Shown: positions 1 through 7,439, counted from the first letter of the stretch. The stretch: DNA of 64,000 nucleotides from Candidatus Gastranaerophilales bacterium (GCA_016280955.1 JAEEHV010000042.1:57551-121550); one strand, 5' to 3'. Numbers and translations: made by a program. Notes: generated by a model from the letters alone, not told the origin.

Positions 1-68
1 ATACCGGCAATAATTTTTACTGCTCTTTTTTCTTCCAAAGCTCTTTTAAAACTTTCAATTCTTGACAT
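1..68 (-). CDS. Ycf23/DUF561-like protein, 5' end only
   Basis: Only the first 22 codons lie in the window; the gene runs off the left edge. The ATG at 68..66 follows a good Shine-Dalgarno (AAGGAGA, about 7 nt upstream). The N-terminus reads MSRIESFKRALEEKRAVKII and then AGI. That resembles the start of cyanobacterial and plastid Ycf23 (DUF561) proteins, which begin with a short helix followed by a 'K-x-I-S-G-L' beta strand of a TIM-barrel fold. The assignment rests on about 20 residues and is tentative. It is transcribed divergently from the protease gene at 240. Confidence 0.5.
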   Translation of the reverse strand, partial: MSRIESFKRALEEKRAVKIIAG

Positions 69-215
69 AATTTTCTCCTTTTTTGTGTCGATTGTTGTTG
101 TATTCAACTTTACAGAGAATTATACATTAAAATTATAACTGTTGCAATATTTACCGTATCAGTCAGTCCTGTTTAAACATAAAGACGAATTGCATATTTG
201 TTTTAAAGCAGTAAT

Positions 216-221
216 TATAAT
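216..221 (+). promoter_or_regulatory. -10 box of the HtrA-like gene
   Basis: A perfect TATAAT lies 18 nt before the ATG at 240, with CGGAGA as Shine-Dalgarno between them. The predicted start near 228 gives a leader of about 12 nt. No convincing -35 is seen at 16-18 nt spacing. Confidence 0.45.
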
Positions 222-239
222 ACGGTACGGAGAAAATTT

Positions 240-896
240 ATGATAAAAAAACTTATATTATTTTTTACTGTTATAATTTCGGTTCAGGCTCATGCATTTT
301 CCCTGTCTTCAAAAACACCGTCAGTAATATATCAAAAAATTAATCCCGCAATAGTTTCCATAGATACTCATTTGCCGGACGGTATATCATGCGGAACAGG
401 CTGTATTATTGATAAAAGCGGTGTTATTTTAACAAGCGCACATATTTTGGAGGACGGTAAAGACATTGTGGTTACTATGAGCAACGGTGAAGATTATAAA
501 GCTGATATTCTGAAAAAGTTTGACAGAGGAAAGGATATTGCTTTGCTAAAAATTGCCGTTCCGTATGAACTTGCAACCGTAAAAATGGGAGATTCCGCCA
601 AGGTAAAAGTCGGTGATTCTGTTTTGGCTATAGGTAATCCGTTCGGGTTTAACGGTACTTTAACAATGGGTATTGTGTCAAGGATAGATTATTTCAGAAA
701 CAGGATTCAGACGGATGCTGCCATTAATCCCGGTTCTTCAGGCGGTCCGCTTCTGAACAGTCATGGTGAAATAATCGGAATAAATCAGGCTATTTATAAT
801 CCTGATAATAATATATCTAATGTCGGGATTGGTTTTGCTACACCGATTAACATAATAAAAGAATATATGTCAGAGGATGACAGCGGCGGCATTTAG
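240..896 (+). CDS. Exported trypsin-like serine protease (HtrA/DegP type, no PDZ)
   Basis: The 218-residue protein has a signal peptide (residues 1-19, cleavage near AHA-F) followed by a single S1C protease domain. The triad is readable: H68 in SAH, D99 in KDIALLKI and S167 in NPGSSGGPL. In HtrA/DegP enzymes this domain cleaves misfolded envelope proteins and is followed by one or two PDZ domains. Here the protein ends directly after the domain's last strand (GIGFATPINIIKEYM), so no PDZ is present. It may be a minimal, constitutively active or differently regulated family member acting in the periplasm. The Shine-Dalgarno CGGAGA supports the ATG start. Confidence 0.85.
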   Translation: MIKKLILFFTVIISVQAHAFSLSSKTPSVIYQKINPAIVSIDTHLPDGISCGTGCIIDKSGVILTSAHILEDGKDIVVTMSNGEDYKADILKKFDRGKDIALLKIAVPYELATVKMGDSAKVKVGDSVLAIGNPFGFNGTLTMGIVSRIDYFRNRIQTDAAINPGSSGGPLLNSHGEIIGINQAIYNPDNNISNVGIGFATPINIIKEYMSEDDSGGI

Positions 897-902
897 TTAA
901 AC

Positions 903-930
903 TTTACTTTTTAGTCATAACGGTTATAAT
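903..930 (+). promoter_or_regulatory. Predicted leaderless promoter of the gene at 937
   Basis: TTTACT (903-908), a 16-nt spacer and TATAAT (925-930). The -10 box ends exactly 6 nt before the ATG at 937, placing the expected transcription start on the A of the start codon. No Shine-Dalgarno is present. Confidence 0.55.
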
Positions 931-936
931 CATATT

Positions 937-1515
937 ATGAGAATTTTTTTATTATTATTAACATTTTTGATTATGAATACCGCTTTTTCTTCGGATATTC
1001 AGCTCAGAGATTATGACGAATTTGATGTTCCTGCAGGAACATTTATAAATGTAATATCTGCACAGGAGTTTTCAACCGCATATTGTGAAGAAGGCGATGA
1101 ACTTGTATTTATTACTACCTCAGATATTTATATGTTTGATAAAACAATAATTCCGCAGGGTACAAAACTTATAGGATATATAGATAAAAAAAATGAACCA
1201 ATCGTAGGAACACATGCTGCAATGAGGGTGTTTATAAATAAAATGTGTTTGCCTGACGGATATACGGTGCCTATAAAAGCATATATATATACTTCTAATA
1301 ACAACATTATCGGAGGAGGACTTACACCACCGGAGAAATACAGAAAAGTCCCCCATTACCAGAGATGGGTAATGTTCAGAGCATATAGTGTTACTCAGTG
1401 TGTTCCCGGAGCAACACGAAAAATGGGCGAACATGTAACAATATCTTCCGGTGCTAATTTAACAGTTGTTCTGACAGCTCCGATTCACATGACACATACA
1501 GCAATAAATCAGTAA
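937..1515 (+). CDS. Exported beta-domain protein of unknown function ('PAGT' domain)
   Basis: The 192-residue protein has an N-terminal signal peptide (residues 1-18, ending AFSS-D). The mature part has the pattern V-PAGT...T...GDE-V...IPQGTKL-G...PI-A-I, followed by a C-terminal strand ending LTAPI. The same pattern recurs in the next gene (PAGT, APSGSTITG, PISAVI, LTQPI), so the two are probably paralogues. The layout recalls the beta-rich conserved domain of TrbI/VirB10-like proteins, but I see no secretion genes nearby. Function unknown. The start has no Shine-Dalgarno and looks leaderless. Confidence 0.75.
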   Translation: MRIFLLLLTFLIMNTAFSSDIQLRDYDEFDVPAGTFINVISAQEFSTAYCEEGDELVFITTSDIYMFDKTIIPQGTKLIGYIDKKNEPIVGTHAAMRVFINKMCLPDGYTVPIKAYIYTSNNNIIGGGLTPPEKYRKVPHYQRWVMFRAYSVTQCVPGATRKMGEHVTISSGANLTVVLTAPIHMTHTAINQ

Positions 1516-1584
1516 AAACGATTTTGTTATTTATGAACAATGAATTTTTTATTTCGTTATTTTAGTATAACAACTCCACATAAA

Positions 1585-1613
1585 TTGACAAAAGTATAAT
1601 TGATTAATAGAAT
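1585..1613 (+). promoter_or_regulatory. Strong sigma70-type promoter upstream of the gene at 1636
   Basis: TTGACA (1585-1590), a 17-nt spacer and TAGAAT (1608-1613). This predicts a start near 1620 and a 16-nt leader containing the Shine-Dalgarno AGAGGAGA before the ATG at 1636. Confidence 0.75.
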
Positions 1614-1635
1614 AATGTATAAGAGGAGAATATTT

Positions 1636-2391
1636 ATGACAAATTACAAAAGATTATGTGCGACAGCATTATTGATGTCAATGACAACAATGAGTATGGC
1701 ATTCGCAGGTTCAAATTATAGTTATACACCGGCACAGCCCGCTGTTAATCAGAATATGTATAATCAGCAGCCTGTGACATATAACGGTGCAGAGCCGCTT
1801 AAAGGCAGTGTAGTTACGGTCCCGGCAGGTACATCTTTCCCTGCAACTCTGACTTCTGAGTTATCATCAGGTAACACCTCTGTCGGACAGCCTGTTTATA
1901 TGGTTTTAGGTGAAGATTTCTATTACGGTAACAAATTAATTGCGCCATCCGGAAGTACTATTACCGGCTCTGTTATAGAAACAAAAGCTGCAAAGCACGG
2001 CAGCCTTAACGGAAAATTGTGTGTAAGGTTTACTCAGATTACAACTCCTTACGGAACGCAAATTCCGATTTCTGCTGTAATAAAAACAGATGATAATACC
2101 GGTGTTTTGACCGGCGGAACAAAAATGGATGTTACTAAAGAGTATGCAAAAGATTTGGCTGTAGGCAGTGCAGCAGGTGCATTGTCAGGCTTGGTATTCG
2201 GTGCTTTAGCTGGTGGTGACAAACTTGGCAGAGGAGTTGCTCTTGGTACGGCAGTCGGTGCAGGCGGCGGTTTGGTAAAATCAGCAATAGACAAAGGTCA
2301 GGATGTCAGCATTCCTGTTAACTCAAAGATAGAACTGCTACTCACTCAGCCTATTACGGCAACAGCTTCAAACTACAGTTTTGAGAATTAA
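1636..2391 (+). CDS. Exported 'PAGT' beta-domain protein with glycine-zipper segment
   Basis: The 251-residue protein starts at 1636 rather than at an upstream in-frame ATG (1600), because AGAGGAGA precedes 1636 at proper spacing and the signal peptide (MTNYKRL...MAFAG) begins there. The mature part has a short Q/N/P-rich stretch and a beta-domain with PAGT, APSGSTITG and PISAVI motifs like those of the gene at 937. A Gly/Ala-rich segment (about residues 170-225, with repeated GxxxG spacing) follows, and the protein ends with IELLLTQPI. The Gly zipper suggests membrane insertion or oligomerisation at the envelope. Function unknown. Confidence 0.75.
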   Translation: MTNYKRLCATALLMSMTTMSMAFAGSNYSYTPAQPAVNQNMYNQQPVTYNGAEPLKGSVVTVPAGTSFPATLTSELSSGNTSVGQPVYMVLGEDFYYGNKLIAPSGSTITGSVIETKAAKHGSLNGKLCVRFTQITTPYGTQIPISAVIKTDDNTGVLTGGTKMDVTKEYAKDLAVGSAAGALSGLVFGALAGGDKLGRGVALGTAVGAGGGLVKSAIDKGQDVSIPVNSKIELLLTQPITATASNYSFEN

Positions 2392-2400
2392 AAATTTTTT

Positions 2401-2431
2401 CCTCACCCATTCGGATACAAAATGGGTGAGG
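2401..2431. terminator. Hairpin after the PAGT gene
   Basis: A perfect 11-bp inverted repeat (CCTCACCCATT / AATGGGTGAGG) with a 9-nt loop, 9 nt after the stop. The downstream tail is mixed A/T rather than a clean T run, so it is a probable but weak intrinsic terminator. Confidence 0.55.
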
Positions 2432-2478
2432 AATATTAAAAAATATAAAATAAGTAAGCAGGATAATTTATTTTGTTT

Positions 2479-2552
2479 TATAATGAATATATCCTAAAAA
2501 AGAAATCGAGGGGAAGAGGAGTAAGTTAAATACGATTAGTATTTGTAACTCC
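2479..2552 (+). promoter_or_regulatory. Putative promoter and structured leader of the tonB operon
   Basis: TATAAT at 2479-2484 would start transcription near 2491, leaving a leader of about 100 nt before the GTG at 2590. Within it, 2518-2552 can pair as a two-part stem (GGAGT with ACTCC outside, AAATAC with GTATTT inside, loop GATTA). No -35 is obvious. The hairpin was found by eye, and its role is unknown. Confidence 0.35.
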
Positions 2553-2589
2553 CTAAAACAGACGGACAAAGATTAGAGAGATATAAATT

Positions 2590-3768
2590 GTGTCAATATT
2601 AGAAAGAAAAAGTTTTTTGAGTGAGGATGAAATTGGTAACAGTAAGCAATTTACAATACCAAAGCTTGCGATTACAAAACCTGAAGTAATTCCGATAGGC
2701 AGGTCGTTTTTAATTTCATTTGCACTTCATCCTGCGGTAGTATTGTTAATATGGTTGATATCAATAGCGCTGGCAATATTGGGAATTCAATTATTTACGT
2801 TTCCTAAACCGGATGCAAAAATAAAAAAAGATATTGAATTTGTTCTTGTTGATAAAGAGGCAATGCCCAGAAATAAGAATACCAAAAATCGTGCCGATAT
2901 AAATTCAAGAAGCGGCGGAATTAATGATCCCAAGAAAAAAGTTTCAATGCCGTCACCGGCACCAAAGAAACAATCAAAGCCGTCTGCAGCTGCGAACAGT
3001 GCTAATAAGCTGATAAAGAAACAGCAGCAGGCAGCCCAGCAAAAGGCAAAACAGAAAGTCGAACAAAAAAAGCAGCAAGCACCGGCAAAATCGCCGCAGC
3101 CTTCTGCAACAACAACTCCGTCACCGTCTAAACCGGCACCTGTGACACCAAGACCGAGTGTAAGACCTGTTACTTCACCAACACCTGTTGTAAAACCGTC
3201 ATCTCCGTTTAGTATAGCGGCACCTACAGGAGCTGCACCGGGCAAATCACTTTCTACCGGTCCTGTCGGCGGAACAAATGCTCCGATAGGCGGTGCAAAA
3301 GGCGGTACAGGCTCAGGCTCAACTACCGGCAATATTGGCGGTGCTCCAAGACCGTCGTTATCACCTTCATCAGGTCATGGTTCGGGTACGTTAGGACGTT
3401 CAGGCGGCGGTACGGGTAACATCGGTAATCCCGGAGGCGGAGGTGGTGCTCCCGGTATTGATGCTTTGCGTGAGCCGGATTTTGGACCTTATATGAAAGA
3501 ATTACAGAGAAGAATTAAAATGAATTGGGATCCGCCAAAAGGTAACGAATCCAAACGTGTAGTTCTGTTATTCAAGGTTGCGAAAGACGGAAGATTATTG
3601 TCTTGCAGAGTAAGCAAGTCATCAGGACTTCCGAGTGCAGACCAGGCAGCATTAAAGGCTGTAGAGTTAACTGCTCCGTTCAGACCGTTGCCGGCTGATT
3701 TCAAAGGTCAGAGTATTGATATTCAGTTTACTTTTGACTATAACGTATTCAATGCGTCAAGGTACTAA
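2590..3768 (+). CDS. TonB-family energy transducer
   Basis: 392 residues from a GTG start. A cytoplasmic tail precedes one transmembrane helix (about 39-71). Next come a Lys/Gln/Ala-rich then Pro/Ser/Thr-rich linker (about 80-215), a Gly/Ser-rich stretch (about 215-295), and a C-terminal TonB/TolA-type domain (about 300-392, with YMKELQRRIKMNWDPP, VVLLFKVAKDG and APFRPLP). Family role: the anchor is driven by ExbB/ExbD and transmits proton-motive force across the periplasm to outer-membrane partners. ExbB and two ExbD genes follow directly. The unusually long low-complexity linker probably spans the periplasm. No TonB-dependent receptor is present in the window. Confidence 0.85.
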   Translation: MSILERKSFLSEDEIGNSKQFTIPKLAITKPEVIPIGRSFLISFALHPAVVLLIWLISIALAILGIQLFTFPKPDAKIKKDIEFVLVDKEAMPRNKNTKNRADINSRSGGINDPKKKVSMPSPAPKKQSKPSAAANSANKLIKKQQQAAQQKAKQKVEQKKQQAPAKSPQPSATTTPSPSKPAPVTPRPSVRPVTSPTPVVKPSSPFSIAAPTGAAPGKSLSTGPVGGTNAPIGGAKGGTGSGSTTGNIGGAPRPSLSPSSGHGSGTLGRSGGGTGNIGNPGGGGGAPGIDALREPDFGPYMKELQRRIKMNWDPPKGNESKRVVLLFKVAKDGRLLSCRVSKSSGLPSADQAALKAVELTAPFRPLPADFKGQSIDIQFTFDYNVFNASRY

Positions 3769-3791
3769 TGAAAAATTAAGGAGAAACTAAT

Positions 3792-4226
3792 ATGAAAAAA
3801 GAATTTAAAAATATTATACTCGGAAGCATTTTGCTTTCTCTTGTTATGACCGGCAATATGTTCGTATCAAATGCTTTTGCTGAAAATAATGATGCGGTTG
3901 CTGCGGCTGCTGCCTATGAGAGAATGGTCAGACAGTACCCGAGCATGGTTCAGTATAGCGAACAGGCAAAAAGAAAAATTAAAAATAACTGGTATCCGCC
4001 GACAGAATCATTTGAACATTCGGCAACAATTTTATTAAATATTGATAAAGAAGGTAAATTATTAAATTGTTCTTTTATAACACCGTCACCGGATGAAGGG
4101 TTTAATGCTTCATTAATTGAGGCTGCAAACAAAGCGAAATTTGCTCCGCTTCCGAAGGAAATTAAAGAACAAAGTGTAAGTATAAACATGTCATTTGAAA
4201 TGAAAAGACGTCATGTAACGAAATAA
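3792..4226 (+). CDS. Periplasmic stand-alone TonB C-terminal domain protein
   Basis: The 144-residue protein has a cleavable signal peptide (about 1-30, ending SNAFA-E) and then essentially only the domain seen at the end of the preceding TonB gene. The parallel elements are QAKRKIKNNWYPP against RRIKMNWDPP, ATILLNIDKEGKLLNCSF against LLFKVAKDGRLLSCRV, and FAPLPKEI against FRPLPADF. It lacks a membrane anchor and linker, so it cannot be driven by ExbBD in the usual way. It may bind the same partners as TonB, either as a competitor or as a chaperone; that role is inference. Good Shine-Dalgarno (AAGGAGA), 23 nt after tonB, same operon. Confidence 0.75.
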   Translation: MKKEFKNIILGSILLSLVMTGNMFVSNAFAENNDAVAAAAAYERMVRQYPSMVQYSEQAKRKIKNNWYPPTESFEHSATILLNIDKEGKLLNCSFITPSPDEGFNASLIEAANKAKFAPLPKEIKEQSVSINMSFEMKRRHVTK

Positions 4227-4248
4227 TAAATTATAAGGGGAATAAATT

Positions 4249-4899
4249 ATGGAATTATTATTACATTCAATTCAGTTAGACTGGCCGGTATTATTACCGA
4301 TTTTTATCTGTTCATTATTGACACTTACGGTAGCAATTGACAGAGCAATGTTTTACAATGCAAACAAAAGAAATGTTATTGAGTTTATTCAGAGATTAAA
4401 GAATGAACTTGGCAGAAATAATCTTATGGGAGCACAAAACCTTGCTATTCAGTGCGGAGGTATTATTGGTGAAGTTACCGAAGAAGCTGTCAGAATATTG
4501 TCTGAACAGAAAAAAGGATTTTCACGTTCATTTGATATTGCATCAGCTCTTGCTACAAGAAAACTTGAACACAGATTAACAATTTTGGGTACAATAGGCG
4601 GTGTTGCACCGTTCTTAGGTTTGTTCGGAACGGTTGTCAGAATTCTTTATACCTTCCAGGATTTGGCATCACAAGGTAATCAGTCTGCAGCAGTCGCTAT
4701 GGGTATCGGTTCAGCACTTATTGCTACAGCTTTTGGTCTTGGTGTTGCTATTGTTGCAGTTGTATGTTACAACTCTTTCCAATCTATAGTAAAGAGATTT
4801 GAGGATGATTTCCAGTTAATTAAGTTATTATTCTTGAGTTTTGTAGATTCTGAAGAAGAAGTGAAAGTAAAATCAGGTTCTTCAACCGTAGCATTATAA
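4249..4899 (+). CDS. exbB: ExbB/TolQ/MotA-family proton channel protein
   Basis: 216 residues. A first transmembrane helix lies near residues 10-30. It is followed by a cytoplasmic helical region, then the conserved block RKLEHRLTILGTIGGVAPFLGLFGTV and two further helices (about 115-140 and 150-178, rich in Gly/Ala: AVAMGIGSALIATAFGLGVAI). ExbB pentamers form the inner-membrane proton channel around an ExbD dimer and power TonB. The size and three-helix layout are typical. Shine-Dalgarno AAGGGGA. It lies between the TonB-domain genes and two ExbD genes. Confidence 0.9.
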   Translation: MELLLHSIQLDWPVLLPIFICSLLTLTVAIDRAMFYNANKRNVIEFIQRLKNELGRNNLMGAQNLAIQCGGIIGEVTEEAVRILSEQKKGFSRSFDIASALATRKLEHRLTILGTIGGVAPFLGLFGTVVRILYTFQDLASQGNQSAAVAMGIGSALIATAFGLGVAIVAVVCYNSFQSIVKRFEDDFQLIKLLFLSFVDSEEEVKVKSGSSTVAL

Positions 4900-4938
4900 G
4901 AATTGTATAGGTAAAAATTGAAAACGGAAAAATAATTT

Positions 4939-5436
4939 ATGGCAATAAAATCAGGCAGAAAAGCATTATTTACGGAAATAAATATAACACCGTTGACGGA
5001 TATATTTTTGGTGTTGTTAATTATAATGATGGTTGTAGCACCGACATTCCAGTCAATGGATAATTCTATATCCATTCCGGAAGTAAACAGCGGCACTGCA
5101 ATAGAGCAGGGAAAAGTTACCGTTTCGGTAACAAAAGACGGTTCAGTATATGTAGACGGAGTAAAAACCGCATTAGAAAAACTTTCAGCATCTCTGGAAT
5201 CGTTAAGAGGGGATAATGATAAGGCTGAAGTTGTTGTAAAGGCTGATGAAAAAGTAAAAAGTTCCATAATATTAGAAATAATGGATGCGGCGCAGGATGC
5301 ACACTATAAAAAACTTATTGTTGCAGGAGAACCGTTAAATAAAAAAGAACAAAAAGAACTTATGGAAAGTTCTGAAGCATTAAACAATGCCTCAACACCG
5401 CTTCCGCAGAACAGATACGAAAATTGGAGTGAGTAA
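4939..5436 (+). CDS. exbD: ExbD/TolR-family protein, first copy
   Basis: 165 residues. A short cytoplasmic tail (ending FTEINITPLTD) leads into one transmembrane helix (about 21-38) with the conserved proton-carrying Asp at position 21. A periplasmic domain follows with the usual V-V-KADEKV pattern and a C-terminal charged extension. It works as a dimer inside the ExbB pore. The second ExbD begins immediately downstream, and its Shine-Dalgarno lies within the last codons of this gene, suggesting translational coupling. Confidence 0.9.
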   Translation: MAIKSGRKALFTEINITPLTDIFLVLLIIMMVVAPTFQSMDNSISIPEVNSGTAIEQGKVTVSVTKDGSVYVDGVKTALEKLSASLESLRGDNDKAEVVVKADEKVKSSIILEIMDAAQDAHYKKLIVAGEPLNKKEQKELMESSEALNNASTPLPQNRYENWSE

Positions 5437-5440
5437 ATAT

Positions 5441-5818
5441 ATGCGTGATAGTTTTAATGAGATAAATATTACACCGTTAACAGATATATTCCTGGTTTTA
5501 TTAATAATAATGATGGTAATAGCTCCAATGCTTGATCAACAGGGTTTGAATTTGGCTGTTCCTGAGGTTGTAAAACAAGAGGATATTGTAAAAGATAATA
5601 AAATTATGAATTTTGTTGTTACAAATGACAATAAGTATTTATTCGACGGAACAGAAGTTGCGGTTGCTGATTTGGAAGATTTTGTACAATCACATGTAAA
5701 AGATTATCCTGACGGACTCTTAATTCAGGTAGATGATAATGCGGAACACGGTGCAGTGGTAAAACTTATGGACAGTGCAAGAAATGTAGGTGTTACAAGT
5801 ATTTCGTTGTCCAGATAA
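5441..5818 (+). CDS. exbD: ExbD/TolR-family protein, second copy
   Basis: 125 residues from the ATG at 5441, 4 nt after the previous stop. GGAGTGAG upstream serves as Shine-Dalgarno, and in-frame upstream codons belong to overlapping exbD sequence. It has the same INITPLTDIFLVLLIIMMV membrane segment, with the key Asp at position 15, and a shorter periplasmic domain. Two non-identical ExbD proteins next to one ExbB could form a heterodimer in the channel or serve two TonB-domain partners. That last point is inference. Confidence 0.9.
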   Translation: MRDSFNEINITPLTDIFLVLLIIMMVIAPMLDQQGLNLAVPEVVKQEDIVKDNKIMNFVVTNDNKYLFDGTEVAVADLEDFVQSHVKDYPDGLLIQVDDNAEHGAVVKLMDSARNVGVTSISLSR

Positions 5819-5839
5819 AATTAATTATTGAGGAATTTT

Positions 5840-6703
5840 ATGTTTGAATCGCTGATATGGATGTTTAAGGTTAAAGATTTTAAAAAACACTTTTTTATTC
5901 TGTTATTTTCAGGATTGGGTTTTGTATTATTGTCTGTTTTATTCTGGGTTGCAACAGTTATTTTTATGTCAGGATTCGAAACCAAACAGGCAATAAATAT
6001 AAAACTGATAAACATCGCAGTCTTGGTTCTGCCTTTTCTTTTTGTTACAGGATACTTTTGGATGTTAACCGAAAATATTATTTGCAGGGATGACGATATT
6101 ACTGCAGATAGTATATATAAAGGCAAATATCAGTTTATACATAAGATTAAATTACCGGAGTTGAATTTTTTAAAGATTATGTGGCGAGGAATTGCATCTA
6201 TAGTTGCAACGGCTTTGCTGTACCTGCCGTTTTCGTTTTTCTTTGCTTCATTAAATACCAGATTATCTGAGGCATCAGAGTTTTGGAATTGGGATTCTTC
6301 GCAGAATTCATTGATATGTATTATTATAGCTGTTTTTTGTATAATATTTATTCCCGGACTTTTATGGAACTATGCAAGAAGGGATTCTGTTGTGGCGGTT
6401 TGGAATGTACCAAAGGCTGTTTATATTATGGGTAATTATACCGGCAGATATATATGGAATACTTTTTTGTTTATTATTTTTTCATTTGTATATCCGCTTT
6501 GTGTGCAGATATTTATAGTTTTGTCCAGTATTAAAATATCCGAGTTATTTTCTCTTGATGGCTCCGGTTTAACTCTGCTTGCCAATACAGAAATTATACT
6601 CCCTTTAATAATTACGTTTTTTGTAGGTTATTCAATAGGCATATACTGGTTGTTTGTTAATGCTTATCTCTTGGGAACGATAGCTCCCTCAAATGAGTTC
6701 TAA
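5840..6703 (+). CDS. Multi-pass inner-membrane protein, possibly DUF4013-like
   Basis: 287 residues starting at ATG 5840, with TTGAGGA 6 nt upstream; a TTG at 5828 is less likely. At least six hydrophobic segments are visible (about 20-45, 55-75, 115-140, 155-175, 205-235, 255-285). Small amphipathic insertions between them include an RDDDITADS loop. The membrane layout resembles DUF4013-type proteins, but no diagnostic motif is readable. It lies 21 nt after exbD2 in the same direction, so it is probably the last gene of the TonB/ExbBD operon. Function unknown. Confidence 0.6.
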   Translation: MFESLIWMFKVKDFKKHFFILLFSGLGFVLLSVLFWVATVIFMSGFETKQAINIKLINIAVLVLPFLFVTGYFWMLTENIICRDDDITADSIYKGKYQFIHKIKLPELNFLKIMWRGIASIVATALLYLPFSFFFASLNTRLSEASEFWNWDSSQNSLICIIIAVFCIIFIPGLLWNYARRDSVVAVWNVPKAVYIMGNYTGRYIWNTFLFIIFSFVYPLCVQIFIVLSSIKISELFSLDGSGLTLLANTEIILPLIITFFVGYSIGIYWLFVNAYLLGTIAPSNEF

Positions 6704-6727
6704 TCGCTGATAATTATATATAAATAC

Positions 6728-6756
6728 TTGATTTTTAAAAATATTTATATTATATT
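6728..6756 (+). promoter_or_regulatory. rpsO promoter
   Basis: TTGATT (6728-6733), a 17-nt spacer and TATATT (6751-6756). The predicted start near 6763 gives a 92-nt leader that begins with the hairpins described for 6764-6825. Confidence 0.6.
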
Positions 6757-6763
6757 TAGCCTT

Positions 6764-6825
6764 GTAGTGTGCTTATGCTGGATGTCATACTACGTGCGTA
6801 AAATGATTTGATTATATGAATCAAA
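6764..6825 (+). promoter_or_regulatory. Structured 5' leader of rpsO (candidate S15 autoregulatory site)
   Basis: Two hairpins are readable. One is GTAGTGTG (6764-6771) with CATACTAC (6786-6793), 8 bp with one G-U pair. The other is TTTGATT (6807-6813) with AATCAAA (6819-6825), a perfect 7 bp. They sit between the predicted start and the Shine-Dalgarno. S15 represses its own mRNA through lineage-specific leader structures in several bacteria, so this is a plausible counterpart, but no known S15 leader class was matched. Confidence 0.4.
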
Positions 6826-6854
6826 CACATCTACAGCAAGAAAGAAGGTAAAAA

Positions 6855-7118
6855 ATGAATTTAAAAAACAAACAAGAGATTATAGCTCAATTTGGTGCTA
6901 ACGAAAAAGATACCGGTTCTGCAGAAGTTCAGGTAGCTATGTTAACTAAAAAAATTGCTGAGCTTACTGAACACATGAAGTCAAATAAAAATGATTTCGC
7001 TACCAAGAGAGGTCTTTTAATGATGGTAGGTAAGAGAAAAAGATTGCTTTCATTCTTAAAAGAAAAAGACTTGGAAAATTACAGAAAGTTAATCAAAGAT
7101 TTAGGTATCAGAGGTTAG
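6855..7118 (+). CDS. rpsO: Ribosomal protein S15 (uS15)
   Basis: 87 residues, the usual S15 length. It shows the conserved four-helix features: [19 protein letters not shown], then [33 protein letters not shown], and the C-terminal [12 protein letters not shown]. It binds the three-way junction of 16S rRNA in the 30S platform. Shine-Dalgarno GAAGG. It has its own promoter, leader and terminator, so it is a single-gene unit. Confidence 0.97.
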   Translation: MNLKNKQEIIAQFGANEKDTGSAEVQVAMLTKKIAELTEHMKSNKNDFATKRGLLMMVGKRKRLLSFLKEKDLENYRKLIKDLGIRG

Positions 7119-7132
7119 TTATAATTTTAAAG

Positions 7133-7163
7133 AAAAAAGAGCCCGAAAGAGGGCTCTTTTTTT
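7133..7163 (+). terminator. Intrinsic terminator of rpsO
   Basis: AGAGCCC (7138-7144), loop GAAAGA, GGGCTCT (7151-7157) and a run of T, flanked by A on the 5' side. A classic Rho-independent terminator 20 nt after the rpsO stop. Confidence 0.93.
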
Positions 7164-7424
7164 ATACTATTATTTGTAATATTTCTTAATAAACATTAAA
7201 TAAAAGGCAATTATAAATAACAGAAATACTTTATATATATAAGGGATTTTGAATATTTTTCAGAGTATAAATTAACTGCTAATCAACTATATACATACAC
7301 ATACTACACTTCACACATTAAAAGTTTTTAGAGTCGTTAAGACTCTTTTTTTTGATTGTGATTTTCAGAATGATGAAAATGACAGCTGTGTGTTAAACAG
7401 AGGAGTGCGAAGAGTTTGAAAGCA
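7164..7424. other. Intergenic region with a second, orphan terminator
   Basis: About 260 nt between the rpsO terminator and the TPR gene's promoter. No credible ORF is seen. It contains an orphan intrinsic terminator (7331-7353) preceded by an A/C-rich unstructured stretch (about 7278-7325). A small RNA is possible but no good promoter was found. 7354-7424 holds a slightly more GC-rich stretch of no recognised type. Confidence 0.4.
7331..7353 (+). terminator. Orphan intrinsic terminator
   Basis: GAGTC, loop GTTAA, GACTC, then eight T. It cannot serve rpsO, which has its own terminator 170 nt earlier. No ORF ends just before it. Confidence 0.75.
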
Positions 7425-7433
7425 TGTTATAAT
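7425..7433 (+). promoter_or_regulatory. Predicted leaderless extended -10 promoter
   Basis: TGT-TATAAT: an extended -10 with TATAAT at 7428-7433, ending exactly 6 nt before the ATG at 7440. The predicted start falls on that ATG. Confidence 0.5.
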
Positions 7434-7439
7434 ACTTTT

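Noticed and set aside
2787..3332. Minus-strand ORF of 181 codons opposite tonB
   Set aside because: Mirror of the Pro/Gly/Lys-rich tonB linker; composition is an artefact and there is no Shine-Dalgarno or family signal.
4767..5267. Minus-strand ORF of 166 codons across exbB/exbD
   Set aside because: Lies opposite clear exbB and exbD reading frames; no initiation signal.
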